From contig JAFPYQ010000376.1 of the NCBI GenBank assembly GCA_017394475.1, positions 1-25,750 of the forward strand: a stretch of 25,750 bases of DNA, read 5' to 3'. The translations under genes and the position numbers were made by a program. Under the pieces are notes generated by a model. The model was not told where the DNA came from. It worked only from the letters and a program-made list of their open reading frames with translations, and did no database searches. This document shows, in pieces, positions 15,471-23,955 of the stretch (positions within the stretch are counted from its first letter, which is position 1; the number at the start of each line of letters is the position of its first letter). This DNA comes from Oscillospiraceae bacterium. Its GTDB lineage: Bacteria; Bacillota; Clostridia; Oscillospirales; Ruminococcaceae.

Positions 15471-16704
15471 ACTGATATCTTTCGTCGATGACCCTTGCGG
15501 TCTTTTTCATGGAGCGGGGAAGAACGCCTATCTCCACTACCTTTACGATAGGTGTGAAGCCTATTTTGCTCTTGACCTTCTCTGCTATGCGGCGGGCAAG
15601 GTCGTTGAAATCCACATCGCCCGTGGATTCGACATATATGCGCATGGTATCCTTGCCTTCAAGGTGGGATATGCGTATCTGGTACTCACTGGATATCTCA
15701 GGGAATGCTGCAAGTATCTCCTCTATCTGGGCAGGGAACACATTCACTCCCTTGATCTTCATCATATCATCCGTGCGTCCTGCAATAACATCTATCCTGG
15801 GATAGCTGCGTCCGCAGGGACAAGTGCCGGGAATTATCCTGGAAAGATCATGAGTCCTGTACCTGATGAGAGGAGCGCCTTCCTTGACAAGGGTGGTTAT
15901 GACTATCTCGCCCTGTTCGCCGTCGGGAACGGTCTTTCCGGTCACGGGGTCTATGATCTCCAGATAGATATAATCATCCCAGTAGTGCATGCCTGTATTG
16001 TGCTCACAGTTTATGCCGATGCCCGGGCCGTATATCTCCGTAAGACCGTATATATCATAGAGCTCTATGCCAAGCTCGGTGGAGATGCGCTCACGCATCT
16101 TTGCAGACCAACGCTCCGAACCGATAACGCCCTTTTTGAGGTGTATCCTGTCCTTCATTCCCCTCTTGGCGATCTCCTCGGCAAGAAGGAGCGCATAGGA
16201 GGATGTGGAACACAGAACGGTGGAGCCAAGATTCTCCATCATTTCAAGCTGCTTGTCGGTATTGCCGGGACCCATGGGGATAGCCATAGCGCCAAGGCGC
16301 TCACATCCTGCCTGAAAGCCGATGCCTGCAGTCCACAGACCATAGCCGGGAGTGATGTGTATGCGGTCTTTATTTGTTATGCCCGCCGTCTCATAGCAGC
16401 GTGCGAACATGATCGCCCAGTCCTCTACGTCCTTTCTGGTATAGGGGATGATGACCGGCTTGCCTGTGGTGCCTGATGATGAATGGATGCGGACTATCTC
16501 CTCCTCGGGGGCGGTCATGAGCCCCAGCGGATATGCATCCCTCAGGTCTGCCTTCTCGGAAAACGGGAGCTTTTCAAAATCCTCGGAGCTGTGTACCTCG
16601 GTTATCCCTGCCTCCTGCAGCTTTTTTCCGTAAAAGCTGCCCGATGCCAGGAGCGCCTTTATCCTGCCGTTTACAAGTTCAAGCTGTCGTTCATTGATCT
16701 GCAT
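15469..16704 (-). CDS. Phenylacetate-CoA ligase-like enzyme, copy 2
   Basis: 411 residues, the same adenylate-forming family as the gene at 1075 but clearly diverged. Motifs: SSGTTGKP (76-83), YGLTEIYGPGIG, LIRYRTHDLS, CPCGRSYPR, GRTDDMMKIKGVNVFP, and a C-terminal lysine-rich MKKTARVID in the catalytic-Lys position. GGGGAG about 8 nt before ATG gives a strong start. It is about 25 residues shorter than copy 1, mainly at the N-terminus. It is the last gene of the long minus-strand run, separated by 50 bp from a lipoprotein gene. The substrate is probably an aryl or related carboxylic acid; specificity cannot be read from sequence. Confidence 0.9.
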   Translation of the reverse strand: MQINERQLELVNGRIKALLASGSFYGKKLQEAGITEVHSSEDFEKLPFSEKADLRDAYPLGLMTAPEEEIVRIHSSSGTTGKPVIIPYTRKDVEDWAIMFARCYETAGITNKDRIHITPGYGLWTAGIGFQAGCERLGAMAIPMGPGNTDKQLEMMENLGSTVLCSTSSYALLLAEEIAKRGMKDRIHLKKGVIGSERWSAKMRERISTELGIELYDIYGLTEIYGPGIGINCEHNTGMHYWDDYIYLEIIDPVTGKTVPDGEQGEIVITTLVKEGAPLIRYRTHDLSRIIPGTCPCGRSYPRIDVIAGRTDDMMKIKGVNVFPAQIEEILAAFPEISSEYQIRISHLEGKDTMRIYVESTGDVDFNDLARRIAEKVKSKIGFTPIVKVVEIGVLPRSMKKTARVIDERYQ

Positions 16705-16754
16705 AATGATCTCCCCTTCTGTTGATCGGTAAAATGTCCGTCAGTCCGTATCGG

Positions 16755-17495
16755 TCATTCCTTGGGAGCGATGCTCACGCTCTCTATGAACTGATCGAAT
16801 ACGGGTGCCATTTCGTCCTTATACTCCTTTGGTGTCTCGCAAATTATATAGAACACATCCTCATCGGAATAGAAGAAATACACTCTGTTCTCAAGCTCCT
16901 GATAGATGTTCTTGCCTATGGTGTGGGGCTTGCCCTCTGTATCGGTAACTACCTCGCCTGCGGTATCGGTCTCATATTCAAAGATGTAGGCGGTGATGTG
17001 GTAGTTATACCTTACAGCATCAAATCCTGCTACCTTCGTGTCAATGGGATCGTCATAGGTGGTATCGGACTGGTATAGCATATTGGAATAGACTATGTTT
17101 GCAAGCCCGTTATCTGCAAACTGGTGAAGATCGGAAAATTCTTCCTTGAAGTTCTGTGCCTTGATTATGATGGATGCCTTGTCGTTGCCGTAGTATATGC
17201 CCTCGGCACCGTTTTCGATCACCTCAAAGCCCTCGGGTATATCGGAGCGGAACTTGAATATGGCAAGATCCTCCTCATTCTCCACTTCCTTACCCATATA
17301 AAGAGTAGGAGCAGTGTAGGTCTCATCAAGGAACGGGTCAAAGTTCGGATCATCCAAGGGATCGGTGGTGGTTATCTCTGTGGTGATCTCCTCCGTGGTG
17401 GTGACAGTGGTCTCCTTCGGTTCACTCACCGAACGGCACGCTGTGAACATCACCAGAGCCGCAGCCATAGCGGCAAGTATTGTCTTTCTGTTCAT
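16755..17495 (-). CDS. Lipoprotein of unknown function with Thr-rich linker
   Basis: 246 residues. A signal peptide ends in the lipobox FTAC (Cys about 20), so it is predicted to be lipid-anchored outside the membrane. A Thr/Glu-rich linker follows (ETTVTTTEEITTEITTTD), then a globular domain with alternating hydrophobic strands. The domain is unrecognised; its size and pattern recall small surface lipoproteins of Ruminococcus-like bacteria. Start 17495 is preferred because GGGAGA lies 9 nt upstream; an ATG three codons earlier overlaps that site. It lies 37 bp after the neighbouring lipoprotein gene and is likely in the same transcript. Confidence 0.8.
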   Translation of the reverse strand: MNRKTILAAMAAALVMFTACRSVSEPKETTVTTTEEITTEITTTDPLDDPNFDPFLDETYTAPTLYMGKEVENEEDLAIFKFRSDIPEGFEVIENGAEGIYYGNDKASIIIKAQNFKEEFSDLHQFADNGLANIVYSNMLYQSDTTYDDPIDTKVAGFDAVRYNYHITAYIFEYETDTAGEVVTDTEGKPHTIGKNIYQELENRVYFFYSDEDVFYIICETPKEYKDEMAPVFDQFIESVSIAPKE

Positions 17496-17532
17496 TTCTC
17501 TCATTCTCCCTGTTATATTTTTATCCCGATGC

Positions 17533-18741
17533 TCAGATATATGGGAATCTGTACTGCATCACTTTCCAGTAATTTCCGCCCAGCGTGCTTATAATAAAGT
17601 TGCCGCCGTCGGTATAGCCTGTAAAATTGCCGTATTCGTCAAAGGTCTCCTGCCTTGAACGGAATATCATAGTACTTTCCGTCACTTCATAATTGGTGAA
17701 AGTAAGTATCCCCTTGTTTGGGTCGTAGGGCATGACGCTGTCCTTGCTGTACACGCGGCCCTTGTATTCAAAATAGCTCTGGGGGGCATCATTTATGAAC
17801 TTTACCGCAAGATTGTCGGTAAAGACCCCGCCTGCATATTTCCTCAGATCCTCGATGCTGTGGAAACGCCTGCCCGTTGAGAACCAGTATCCGCCCACAT
17901 CTCCCTGTGCTATCTCGATATAGTCATCATAGGAAAAATCCGGGAGCAGATCCACCGTGAAATACTGCGCGCACATATTCGCCGCAGAATACCAGGCATA
18001 GCCGAAATAAAGGGGATTATCCGTATCTATGGGCTCATAGTCTATGATAAAGCGCTCCATGATAGGGTCGAAGACCATAGTCTTTATCTTTACCCTTTCC
18101 TGTGCGGGCAGCAGCACTCCATCCTCATCCACGGTATCACTGACGGATATCTCGTATATGAACCTGTCGGGCTGTGTGTGATTTAGGCGCACACGGTCAA
18201 GATATGACTGCCTTACAGTGCCCGAGGTTATGGTCTTGTCAAATATATCTATCTCACGCAGAGCACCTGTGCTGTCTATCATGAAGTATTTGCCCACGAT
18301 AGGAGAAAGGCTGTCATCCTCCGCGGCGCTCTCATCGGTAAGATAGAAGGCAAACTCCATTATATCGGGGATATCCGTGCTGTCGAGATCGTTCTTGATG
18401 ACATTCACGGCCTGTGATGCATTTACCGCCTTTTCGGGGAAGATGACCTCATAACCCGAAGGGGGATAGATGTAATTCACATGGGCCTTGTATGTATTGT
18501 CCTCTATGGTTATCGTTATCGCCCTTGTATCGGACTTTGACACGGTGACGAGGAAATTCGCGCTCTCGCCCCTGACGGTGAAGGTGTAGTCCTCAAATTC
18601 CTCATCGCCGTCGGGAAACCCTACGGATACATTATTTCCCTGCATCAGCGTTTCCTGCGGATCCTCGTAAACATTGTTCAGGTCACAGGAACAGAGCAGT
18701 GTCGTGACTGCAAGCAGCTTTAACAGCTTAATTCTTTTCAT
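17533..18741 (-). CDS. Large lipoprotein of unknown function
   Basis: 402 residues. A short basic signal peptide with lipobox LCSC (Cys about 19) predicts an outer-face lipid anchor. The N-terminal half (about 35-270) is beta-rich and unassigned. The C-terminal part has YDDYIEIAQGDVGGYWFSTGRRFHSIEDLRKYAGGVFTDNLAVKFIN followed by a YFEYKGRVYSKD segment. That layout reminds me of IseA-like peptidoglycan-hydrolase inhibitor domains, a weak resemblance from memory only. ATG follows the gtrA stop by 2 bp; the AAGG directly next to ATG is too close to serve as a ribosome site, so translational coupling is likely. Confidence 0.78.
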   Translation of the reverse strand: MKRIKLLKLLAVTTLLCSCDLNNVYEDPQETLMQGNNVSVGFPDGDEEFEDYTFTVRGESANFLVTVSKSDTRAITITIEDNTYKAHVNYIYPPSGYEVIFPEKAVNASQAVNVIKNDLDSTDIPDIMEFAFYLTDESAAEDDSLSPIVGKYFMIDSTGALREIDIFDKTITSGTVRQSYLDRVRLNHTQPDRFIYEISVSDTVDEDGVLLPAQERVKIKTMVFDPIMERFIIDYEPIDTDNPLYFGYAWYSAANMCAQYFTVDLLPDFSYDDYIEIAQGDVGGYWFSTGRRFHSIEDLRKYAGGVFTDNLAVKFINDAPQSYFEYKGRVYSKDSVMPYDPNKGILTFTNYEVTESTMIFRSRQETFDEYGNFTGYTDGGNFIISTLGGNYWKVMQYRFPYI

Positions 18742-18743
18742 CC

Positions 18744-19256
18744 TTATTTTTTTTTGTCCCTGAATACGATCAGCTTGCTGATAAAATAATTCAGTATCAG
18801 CACCACTATACTTGCGAGCACCTTTATGAAAAGCTCGTTCAGATGCATCTTTTCCACAAACGCGTACATCATGACCTGCTCACAGCCGAAGGAAAAGAGC
18901 CTGCCTGCGGTAAAATCGAACAGTTCCCTCAGCATGCCGCTGCTCTGCTTTTTCTCAAAAACAAAGTATTTGTTGGTGAAAAATGCGAACAGCACTGCAA
19001 GTATCCATGCAATAGCCGCTGCTGCGGTGGAGGATATCCGTGAATGTTCCTCTGCCAGGGCAAGGGCATCAAAAAGGCTCGTCCCTTCTGGGATATCCGT
19101 GAATGCAAAGCGCAGCCCGAAATGGGCTATGAAGTTCACGGCAGTGGTGAGCGCCCCGTAGAAAATGTATATTATCGCATTTTCCGCTTTCAGGCAAAGC
19201 TCGCACAGCGGTTTCGGGAGCAGTCTGTATATCTTACGGAAGAATTCCTTGTTCAT
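18744..19256 (-). CDS. GtrA family membrane protein
   Basis: 170 residues with four membrane helices in the GtrA pattern: IIYIFYGALTTAVNFIAHFGL, a second at the AAAIAWILAVLFAFFTNKYFVFE block, then GRLFSFGCEQVMMYAFV, then KVLASIVVLILNYFISKLIVFR. FFTNKYFVFE and LNYFISKLIVF are characteristic. Members are thought to move polyprenyl-linked sugars across the membrane for surface polysaccharide glycosylation; the substrate here is unknown. The ATG overlaps the SDR stop (ATGA), with AGCAGG upstream, so the two genes are tightly coupled. Confidence 0.92.
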   Translation of the reverse strand: MNKEFFRKIYRLLPKPLCELCLKAENAIIYIFYGALTTAVNFIAHFGLRFAFTDIPEGTSLFDALALAEEHSRISSTAAAAIAWILAVLFAFFTNKYFVFEKKQSSGMLRELFDFTAGRLFSFGCEQVMMYAFVEKMHLNELFIKVLASIVVLILNYFISKLIVFRDKKK

Positions 19257-20062
19257 GCCTGCTTTTCACTGCCTATCCGTTTTTTGGTCTTCTGCACCAC
19301 ATAGCAGGCAAGTGCCGCCAGGAGGGCGGGAGTGAGCTTTGAGCCCACCACCACTGCCTTTGCTGTAACAGACGGGATTATCACGGGTGAAAAGCTCTTC
19401 ATCTTTTCAAGTGTATAGCTCACACATTCCTTTGCTGTTATGCCCTTGATGGTACCTGTTATCCCTGCGCGTTCATTGAAGCCTGTCTGCACGGGTCCCG
19501 GGCACAGCACGCTTACCCTGACGGGGCTGCGGGAGAGCAGACATTCAGCCCATACCGCCTGTGTCTGCCTTATGACATACGCCTTTGACGCATAATAGCC
19601 CGACATCATGGGTCCCGGCATAAAGCCCGCGATGGAAGCGGTATTGAGGATGTATCCGCTCCCGTTTTTCTCAAAATATCCCAGAAACAGCTTAAAAAGT
19701 ATATGCACCGCACGGACATCCGTGTTTATGAGCTCTATCTCCCTTTCAAGGGAGCTTTCGGAAAACTTGTCGAAGATGCCGAAACCTGCGTTGTTTATGA
19801 ATATATCAGGCACATATTCACAGGCTTTTTCAAAAAGCGCCCTGCATCCGCTCACGCGGGAAAGGTCTGCTATGATATACGGAGCGCCGCACAGCTCGTC
19901 GGAAAGAGCCCTCAGTGCGTTCTCATCACGCCCGCAGAGTATCACCCTGTGACCTGCTTCAAAGAGCTGCCTTGCAAATTCTGCGCCTATCCCTGCACTT
20001 GCACCTGTGATGACAGCAGTGTGCTTTTCGTTCCAGAAATTCTTTTTCATAACGACGCTCAT
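19253..20062 (-). CDS. Short-chain dehydrogenase/reductase
   Basis: 269 residues from this start. Classical SDR Rossmann motifs: TGASAGIG (19-26, cofactor loop), INNAGFG (structural NNAG), active-site Ser in LNTASIAGF, and YxxxK in GYYASKAYV, then PGPVQTGF. CGRDE at the end of strand 2 suggests NADP(H) preference. The C-terminal tail is hydrophobic and basic (PALLAALACYVVQKTKKR), possibly membrane-associated. Start 20062 overlaps the upstream stop as ATGA; ATG at 20050 is an alternative. A longer in-frame extension back to 20218 overlaps the isochorismatase gene and is rejected. It is coupled to gtrA downstream. The substrate is unknown. Confidence 0.9.
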   Translation of the reverse strand: MSVVMKKNFWNEKHTAVITGASAGIGAEFARQLFEAGHRVILCGRDENALRALSDELCGAPYIIADLSRVSGCRALFEKACEYVPDIFINNAGFGIFDKFSESSLEREIELINTDVRAVHILFKLFLGYFEKNGSGYILNTASIAGFMPGPMMSGYYASKAYVIRQTQAVWAECLLSRSPVRVSVLCPGPVQTGFNERAGITGTIKGITAKECVSYTLEKMKSFSPVIIPSVTAKAVVVGSKLTPALLAALACYVVQKTKKRIGSEKQA

Positions 20063-20589
20063 TCCACGATGAACTGGCAGGCTGCCATGGCATTCAGTGC
20101 ATTCCTGTGGCTTTCGGGAGTAACGCCCGCGCAGCAGTCGGATATTATCTTTATGGGCACCTCGGGGAAATGAGCGCGCAGTATCATAGCATTGGATATA
20201 ACGCATATATCGGTGCACACGCCGATTATATCAAATTCCTCGATCTTTGATACATCCGTCTTGTCGGCTATCACAAGGGGGAGATCCTTTGAACCGAAGG
20301 TGTTCTTTTCCACAGGAAAATAGCTGCTGCCAAGAGCCTCGGCCACCACAGGATCCAGCTCGTGTCCCTTTGTTCCCTTTACGCAGTGTACCACAGGAAG
20401 GACGCTGCCCTCCCTTGTGTCAAGGTAGTTCTCCTGATGGGTATCGAGAGTCGCAAAAACAGGGTCGCCGTTTCCGATGTATTCCCTGATGAGCTTTGCG
20501 GAATTCACAGCCGCAGCGGCACATTCCTTATTGCCGAGAGCGCCTGTGGTAAAATCGTTCTGCAGATCGACAGCGATGAGCACCTTCAT
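20059..20589 (-). CDS. pncA: Isochorismatase-family hydrolase, probable nicotinamidase
   Basis: 176 residues, cytoplasmic. The cysteine hydrolase triad is visible: Asp8 (VDLQNDF), Lys95 (PVEKNTFGS), Cys129 (GVCTDICVISNA). Asp49, His51 and His68 (LDTH, VVHC) fit the metal site of nicotinamidases, which convert nicotinamide to nicotinate for NAD salvage. The length is slightly short but normal for the family. GGAGG about 7 nt before ATG gives a strong ribosome site. It overlaps the SDR by 4 bp and lies 33 bp after metA. Another amidase activity in the family is possible. Confidence 0.85.
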   Translation of the reverse strand: MKVLIAVDLQNDFTTGALGNKECAAAAVNSAKLIREYIGNGDPVFATLDTHQENYLDTREGSVLPVVHCVKGTKGHELDPVVAEALGSSYFPVEKNTFGSKDLPLVIADKTDVSKIEEFDIIGVCTDICVISNAMILRAHFPEVPIKIISDCCAGVTPESHRNALNAMAACQFIVE

Positions 20590-20622
20590 ATCCGTACCTC
20601 CGTTTTCGTAAATACTGTAGAC

Positions 20623-21552
20623 TTATCTGACAACAGGCTCCAGCTCAGCCAGATCATAGGGGGTCTGCTGATATACACAGTAATTGAGCCAGTTTGAAAA
20701 GAGCAGATTTGCATGGGAGCGCCAGTTGAAATGGGGCGGCTGTCCCACATCGTTCAGGGGGAAATAGTTATAGGGTATGTGGATATCCAGTCCCTTGTCT
20801 ATATCCCTGAAATATTCGTTTCTCAGAGTGAAGCGGTCATATTCGGAATGACCTGTGGAGAAGAATAGCCTCTGGGACTTATCCGCAACTATATGCACGC
20901 CGGACTGCTTTGAGTAACTGAGCAGCTCCAGTCCCTCCACCTTTTCGATATCCTCCCTGCGCACCTCGGTATACCTTGAATGGGGGACGGTGAAATCATC
21001 ATCAAAGCCCCTGAGCAGCGGATGATAGGGGTCCAGCACCTTGTGCCTGAACAGCCCCGACATCTTATGTTCAAGCGGGTACTTGGGTATGCCGAAATGG
21101 TGGTAGAGCCCTGCCTGAGCCGCCCAGCAGATATGGAACACGGAATAGACATTCGTGAGCGACCAGTCCATGATCTCACAGAGCTCGGGCCAGTAATCGA
21201 CCTCCTCAAACTCCATCTTTTCCACAGGAGCACCTGTGATGATGAGCCCGTCGTAGCGGTTTTCCCTTATCTCATCAAAGGTGCTGTAAAAGCGGTGGAG
21301 ATGTGAGGGAGGAGTGTTTTTGGAAACGTGGCTCTTCATCTGCAGCAGCTCAATATCCACCTGCAAAGGGGTATTTGAGAGCAGCCGCAGGAACTGGGTC
21401 TCTGTTTCTATTTTTTTCGGCATCAGGTTGAGTATGACTATCTTCAGCGGTCTTATATCCTGGTGCTCCGCTGTGGAGTGAGTCATATAGAATATATTTT
21501 CCTTTGCCAGCACTTCGGTTGCGGGCAGATCGTCCGGTATATTTATAGGCAT
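20623..21552 (-). CDS. metA: Homoserine O-acetyltransferase (MetA family)
   Basis: 309 residues, full length for MetA. It acylates homoserine in methionine synthesis. The catalytic Cys142 lies in [16 protein letters not shown], with His235 and Glu237 in TGHSEYDRF. Residue 111 is Glu, in [16 protein letters not shown]. In characterised MetA enzymes Glu at 111 goes with acetyl-CoA, while Gly goes with succinyl-CoA (E. coli), so I call it an acetyltransferase despite the usual 'succinyltransferase' label. AAAGGATAG about 7 nt before ATG sets the start. It sits among envelope genes with no methionine partner nearby, and I see no SAM riboswitch or T-box in the 15-bp gap upstream. Confidence 0.95.
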   Translation of the reverse strand: MPINIPDDLPATEVLAKENIFYMTHSTAEHQDIRPLKIVILNLMPKKIETETQFLRLLSNTPLQVDIELLQMKSHVSKNTPPSHLHRFYSTFDEIRENRYDGLIITGAPVEKMEFEEVDYWPELCEIMDWSLTNVYSVFHICWAAQAGLYHHFGIPKYPLEHKMSGLFRHKVLDPYHPLLRGFDDDFTVPHSRYTEVRREDIEKVEGLELLSYSKQSGVHIVADKSQRLFFSTGHSEYDRFTLRNEYFRDIDKGLDIHIPYNYFPLNDVGQPPHFNWRSHANLLFSNWLNYCVYQQTPYDLAELEPVVR

Positions 21553-21567
21553 GGTCTATCCTTTTTA

Positions 21568-22083
21568 TCAGTACAGCATTTCCTTTGCGGTATCAACACA
21601 TTTATCATTGTTATCGGTGATAAAATACATATAGTAACCCGGAAGCTCGAATGCAGCCGCATTCTTTATCTTGTCTGCCTCCTCGGGCTTGTAATCCTCA
21701 AATTCGGAATAGCGTTCATCTATCCTCTTTGAAACAGCGGTTTCCAGTGCTTTGATATCGATGTCATCGGTCTCGGCTATGAATATCTCATCGGCTGCGG
21801 CTCCGGAACCGCAGGTATAGAATGCGATATCCGCATCCTGTGGGAGCTCTGCATCGATGAACTGTTTCATATCACTTTTGTCAACGCTCACCATAGATGA
21901 GATGTCAAGCTCGCTTATTATACGCTGAGCGGTATCATCGCAGGAATAGGCTATCCTTTCCTCTCCCTCGGTCTCTATCACGAGGCTTGTCTGTGCAGGC
22001 TCGGTAGAGCTCTGCGGAGCGCCTTGTGAGGAGCATCCTGCAAGCAGAATGCACAAAGCGCAAAATACGGTTTGTTTCTTCAT
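21568..22083 (-). CDS. DUF4358-type lipoprotein
   Basis: 171 residues. The signal peptide with lipobox LAGC (Cys17) predicts a lipid anchor. After a Ser/Thr/Gln-rich linker, a domain with YTCGSGAAADEIFIAETDD and later DIDIKALETAVSKRIDERYSEFEDYKPEEADKI matches the DUF4358 pattern (C/GSGA.ADEI). The function of the family is unknown. In related genomes DUF4358 genes often sit beside SGNH-like and MBOAT O-acyltransferase genes (from memory). Here the SGNH-like gene is directly upstream but no MBOAT gene is seen. Confidence 0.82.
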   Translation of the reverse strand: MKKQTVFCALCILLAGCSSQGAPQSSTEPAQTSLVIETEGEERIAYSCDDTAQRIISELDISSMVSVDKSDMKQFIDAELPQDADIAFYTCGSGAAADEIFIAETDDIDIKALETAVSKRIDERYSEFEDYKPEEADKIKNAAAFELPGYYMYFITDNNDKCVDTAKEMLY

Positions 22084-22125
22084 TCTTTCATTCCCTTTTC
22101 TGTCTGTGTCTTTCTGCAGGCTGTT

Positions 22126-22935
22126 CTACTGCCCGTCGGAGTAGTACCAGAGCACATAGTGTGTCAGTATGGTCTTTTCGAGCTGTGCGGCAGCAGCCTG
22201 ATTATACTTGCCGTTATCCGCATAGGAATTTGCCAGATTGCCGTCACTCTTGCGGAAGAACTGCACCGCATCCATATAGTACACGCCGCATTCGTTGGCA
22301 GTTTCAAGGAGCGCGGCATTCACCCGCCCTATGTGGGTATTGAGCTCACTGTCGGGGGTGGGCGAGGGCAGAGAGGATATTATATATATCCGCCGTCCCT
22401 CTGAGTAGATGCTGTCTATGAAGCGCGACATCTCCTTCTTTATGTCCTCTGTCCTGACGGAGATATCGGTCACATCGAAGAAAAGATAGATGTTCTCCTT
22501 CCCCGATGCGTTTACTATGCGTTCAGCGGAGAGCTCCTTGTCGCTGCCGCTGATCATCTTCTTTGCAGAACATATATGCTCCGCTCCCTCTGCGATGAAC
22601 ACCGTTTCGATGCTCTTGTCGAGAGAGGGGATGATATCCGAATTGCCCACTATCATGCAGGATCTGAAATATCCGTTGGCTATGGGCGGGCTTGCCTCTA
22701 CGGGATTGAGCTTCGAGGAATCCGGGCGCTGTTCCCTTTCCGACGCTGTTTCCGTGAATATCTCCTTTGCGAGATCATCGGTCATTATGCCGCCCCTGTC
22801 CTCCATATAGTACTTGAAGCAGATGGCAAAGGTGCCGAATATAAAGAGCAGGATAATGGATATCCTTATCTTTGCATGGGGCTTTTCCTTCGCGGGGCGA
22901 TAGTATCTCAGGGTTTTGCTTTTACGTTTCTTCAC
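22126..22935 (-). CDS. Membrane-anchored SGNH-like protein, catalytically degenerate
   Basis: 269 residues. A basic cytoplasmic N-terminus, one membrane helix (about 25-41), and an external domain with the layout of the SGNH/GDSL esterase fold. The blocks are altered: the GDS motif reads MIVGNSDI (Ser99, Asp replaced by Asn), the GxND block reads FDVTDI (about 153-158), and the final DxxH block reads ADNGKYNQAAA (about 239-249) with Lys where His is expected. The fold assignment is inferred from the spacing of these blocks. If correct, the protein is probably a non-catalytic relative, for example a scaffold or carbohydrate-binding partner. It lies between two lipoprotein genes with gaps of 42 and 23 bp. 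Confidence 0.65.
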   Translation of the reverse strand: MKKRKSKTLRYYRPAKEKPHAKIRISIILLFIFGTFAICFKYYMEDRGGIMTDDLAKEIFTETASEREQRPDSSKLNPVEASPPIANGYFRSCMIVGNSDIIPSLDKSIETVFIAEGAEHICSAKKMISGSDKELSAERIVNASGKENIYLFFDVTDISVRTEDIKKEMSRFIDSIYSEGRRIYIISSLPSPTPDSELNTHIGRVNAALLETANECGVYYMDAVQFFRKSDGNLANSYADNGKYNQAAAAQLEKTILTHYVLWYYSDGQ

Positions 22936-22958
22936 GGCATCAGATCGGTATCGTCATT

Positions 22959-23945
22959 TTACTCCGCGGCTTTTGCGGTAGACGAGTCAAAATACAGTGT
23001 ATATTCTATCTCATGAGGTGTGCTCATCGCGGTGGTATCGGCAGAGACATTCATCCTGCCGTCAAATGCAGTGACGGGTATCTCAAAGGCGGAAGTGTCA
23101 TAGCCCTCGAGCGGGAGATATTTTTCCCCGTTCACCATCATATAATCATATTTATCGGATGACCATACGATGATGGCCGTTGCCTGCCCGTCCGATACGG
23201 TGAGATGTGCGGGACTTTCCACCGAAGCGCGTCCCGAACCGCCCTCAAGGGTCACATCTATCAGGTATTCGCCGTCTGTGAGCCCTGTCTCTTCAAGGGA
23301 TGATGCATATCCCTCTATGGTGTCCGACGGAAGTGATGCGGATTCGATAAGTATGGAGCGGTCATACCACTTTTGCTTTTTTTTGCTGAACGCGGCTATC
23401 TTTATCTCCCCGTCGAGATATTCTGCCGGGAAGGTATATACATTCATCCCCTCGTCATCGGTCACGGGGCGGATATAGCTGCTCTCACCGGCAGATGCCG
23501 CTTCCTCTGCGGTGCCGTTGAACATATATTCATAAGAAGAGCTGGCTATATAAAGCTCGAGGGTGGGCTCATCGGACACGTTCAGCTTCGCCTTTGCTAT
23601 CTTGAACATGGAGGATGAGGAACGGACACTCACTTCATAGCTGCCCTGCGCCACCTTTGAAAGGGGGATGGGCTCCATGCCATCATCCACGATATCCTCG
23701 GCTGCTATGGTCTCATCACCTGATGCCACATTGTCATTCTGAGCCGCAGTGGTCTCCTCTGCAGCAGTTTCGGCAGATTCTGCCGCGGTCTCTGCAGCCG
23801 TTGTGTCTGCGGTGGTCTCTGAGGCGGTGGTCTCTGAAACAGTAGTTTCGGAAGTCACTGCCGCAGTCTGTGCGGTTTGTGTGTTCTGACCGCAGGCTGT
23901 GAGCATCAGAGCAGAGAGAAGAAGAAGGGTACAGGTCTTTTTCAT
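22959..23945 (-). CDS. Lipoprotein with two tandem beta-rich (NEAT/iron-transport-associated-like) domains
   Basis: 328 residues. Lipobox LTAC (Cys18), then an unusual Thr/Ala/Glu-rich linker (about 20-70) that spaces the domains from the membrane. Two related domains follow: about 99-205 (GSYEVSV... SYEYMFNG... FPAEYLDGEIKIAAFSKKKQKWYDRS) and about 224-322 (GEYLIDVTLEGGSGRASV... KYDYMMVNGEKYLPL... FEIPVTAFDGRMNVSADTTAMSTPHEIEYTL). The second domain resembles one I know from iron-transport-associated lipoproteins; NEAT kinship is plausible but unproved. It starts 10 bp after the metallophosphoesterase gene, second in the transcript. No haem or iron genes are nearby. Confidence 0.7.
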   Translation of the reverse strand: MKKTCTLLLLSALMLTACGQNTQTAQTAAVTSETTVSETTASETTADTTAAETAAESAETAAEETTAAQNDNVASGDETIAAEDIVDDGMEPIPLSKVAQGSYEVSVRSSSSMFKIAKAKLNVSDEPTLELYIASSSYEYMFNGTAEEAASAGESSYIRPVTDDEGMNVYTFPAEYLDGEIKIAAFSKKKQKWYDRSILIESASLPSDTIEGYASSLEETGLTDGEYLIDVTLEGGSGRASVESPAHLTVSDGQATAIIVWSSDKYDYMMVNGEKYLPLEGYDTSAFEIPVTAFDGRMNVSADTTAMSTPHEIEYTLYFDSSTAKAAE

Positions 23946-23955
23946 TTACTATCTA

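Noticed and set aside
15664..16476. Plus-strand open frame of 270 codons opposite the second paaK
   Set aside because: It lies fully antisense to a clear adenylate-forming enzyme, with no ribosome site or protein motif.
20063..20218. N-terminal extension of the SDR
   Set aside because: The extra 52 codons overlap the isochorismatase gene in another frame and are not SDR-like; the ATGA overlap at 20059-20062 is the natural start.
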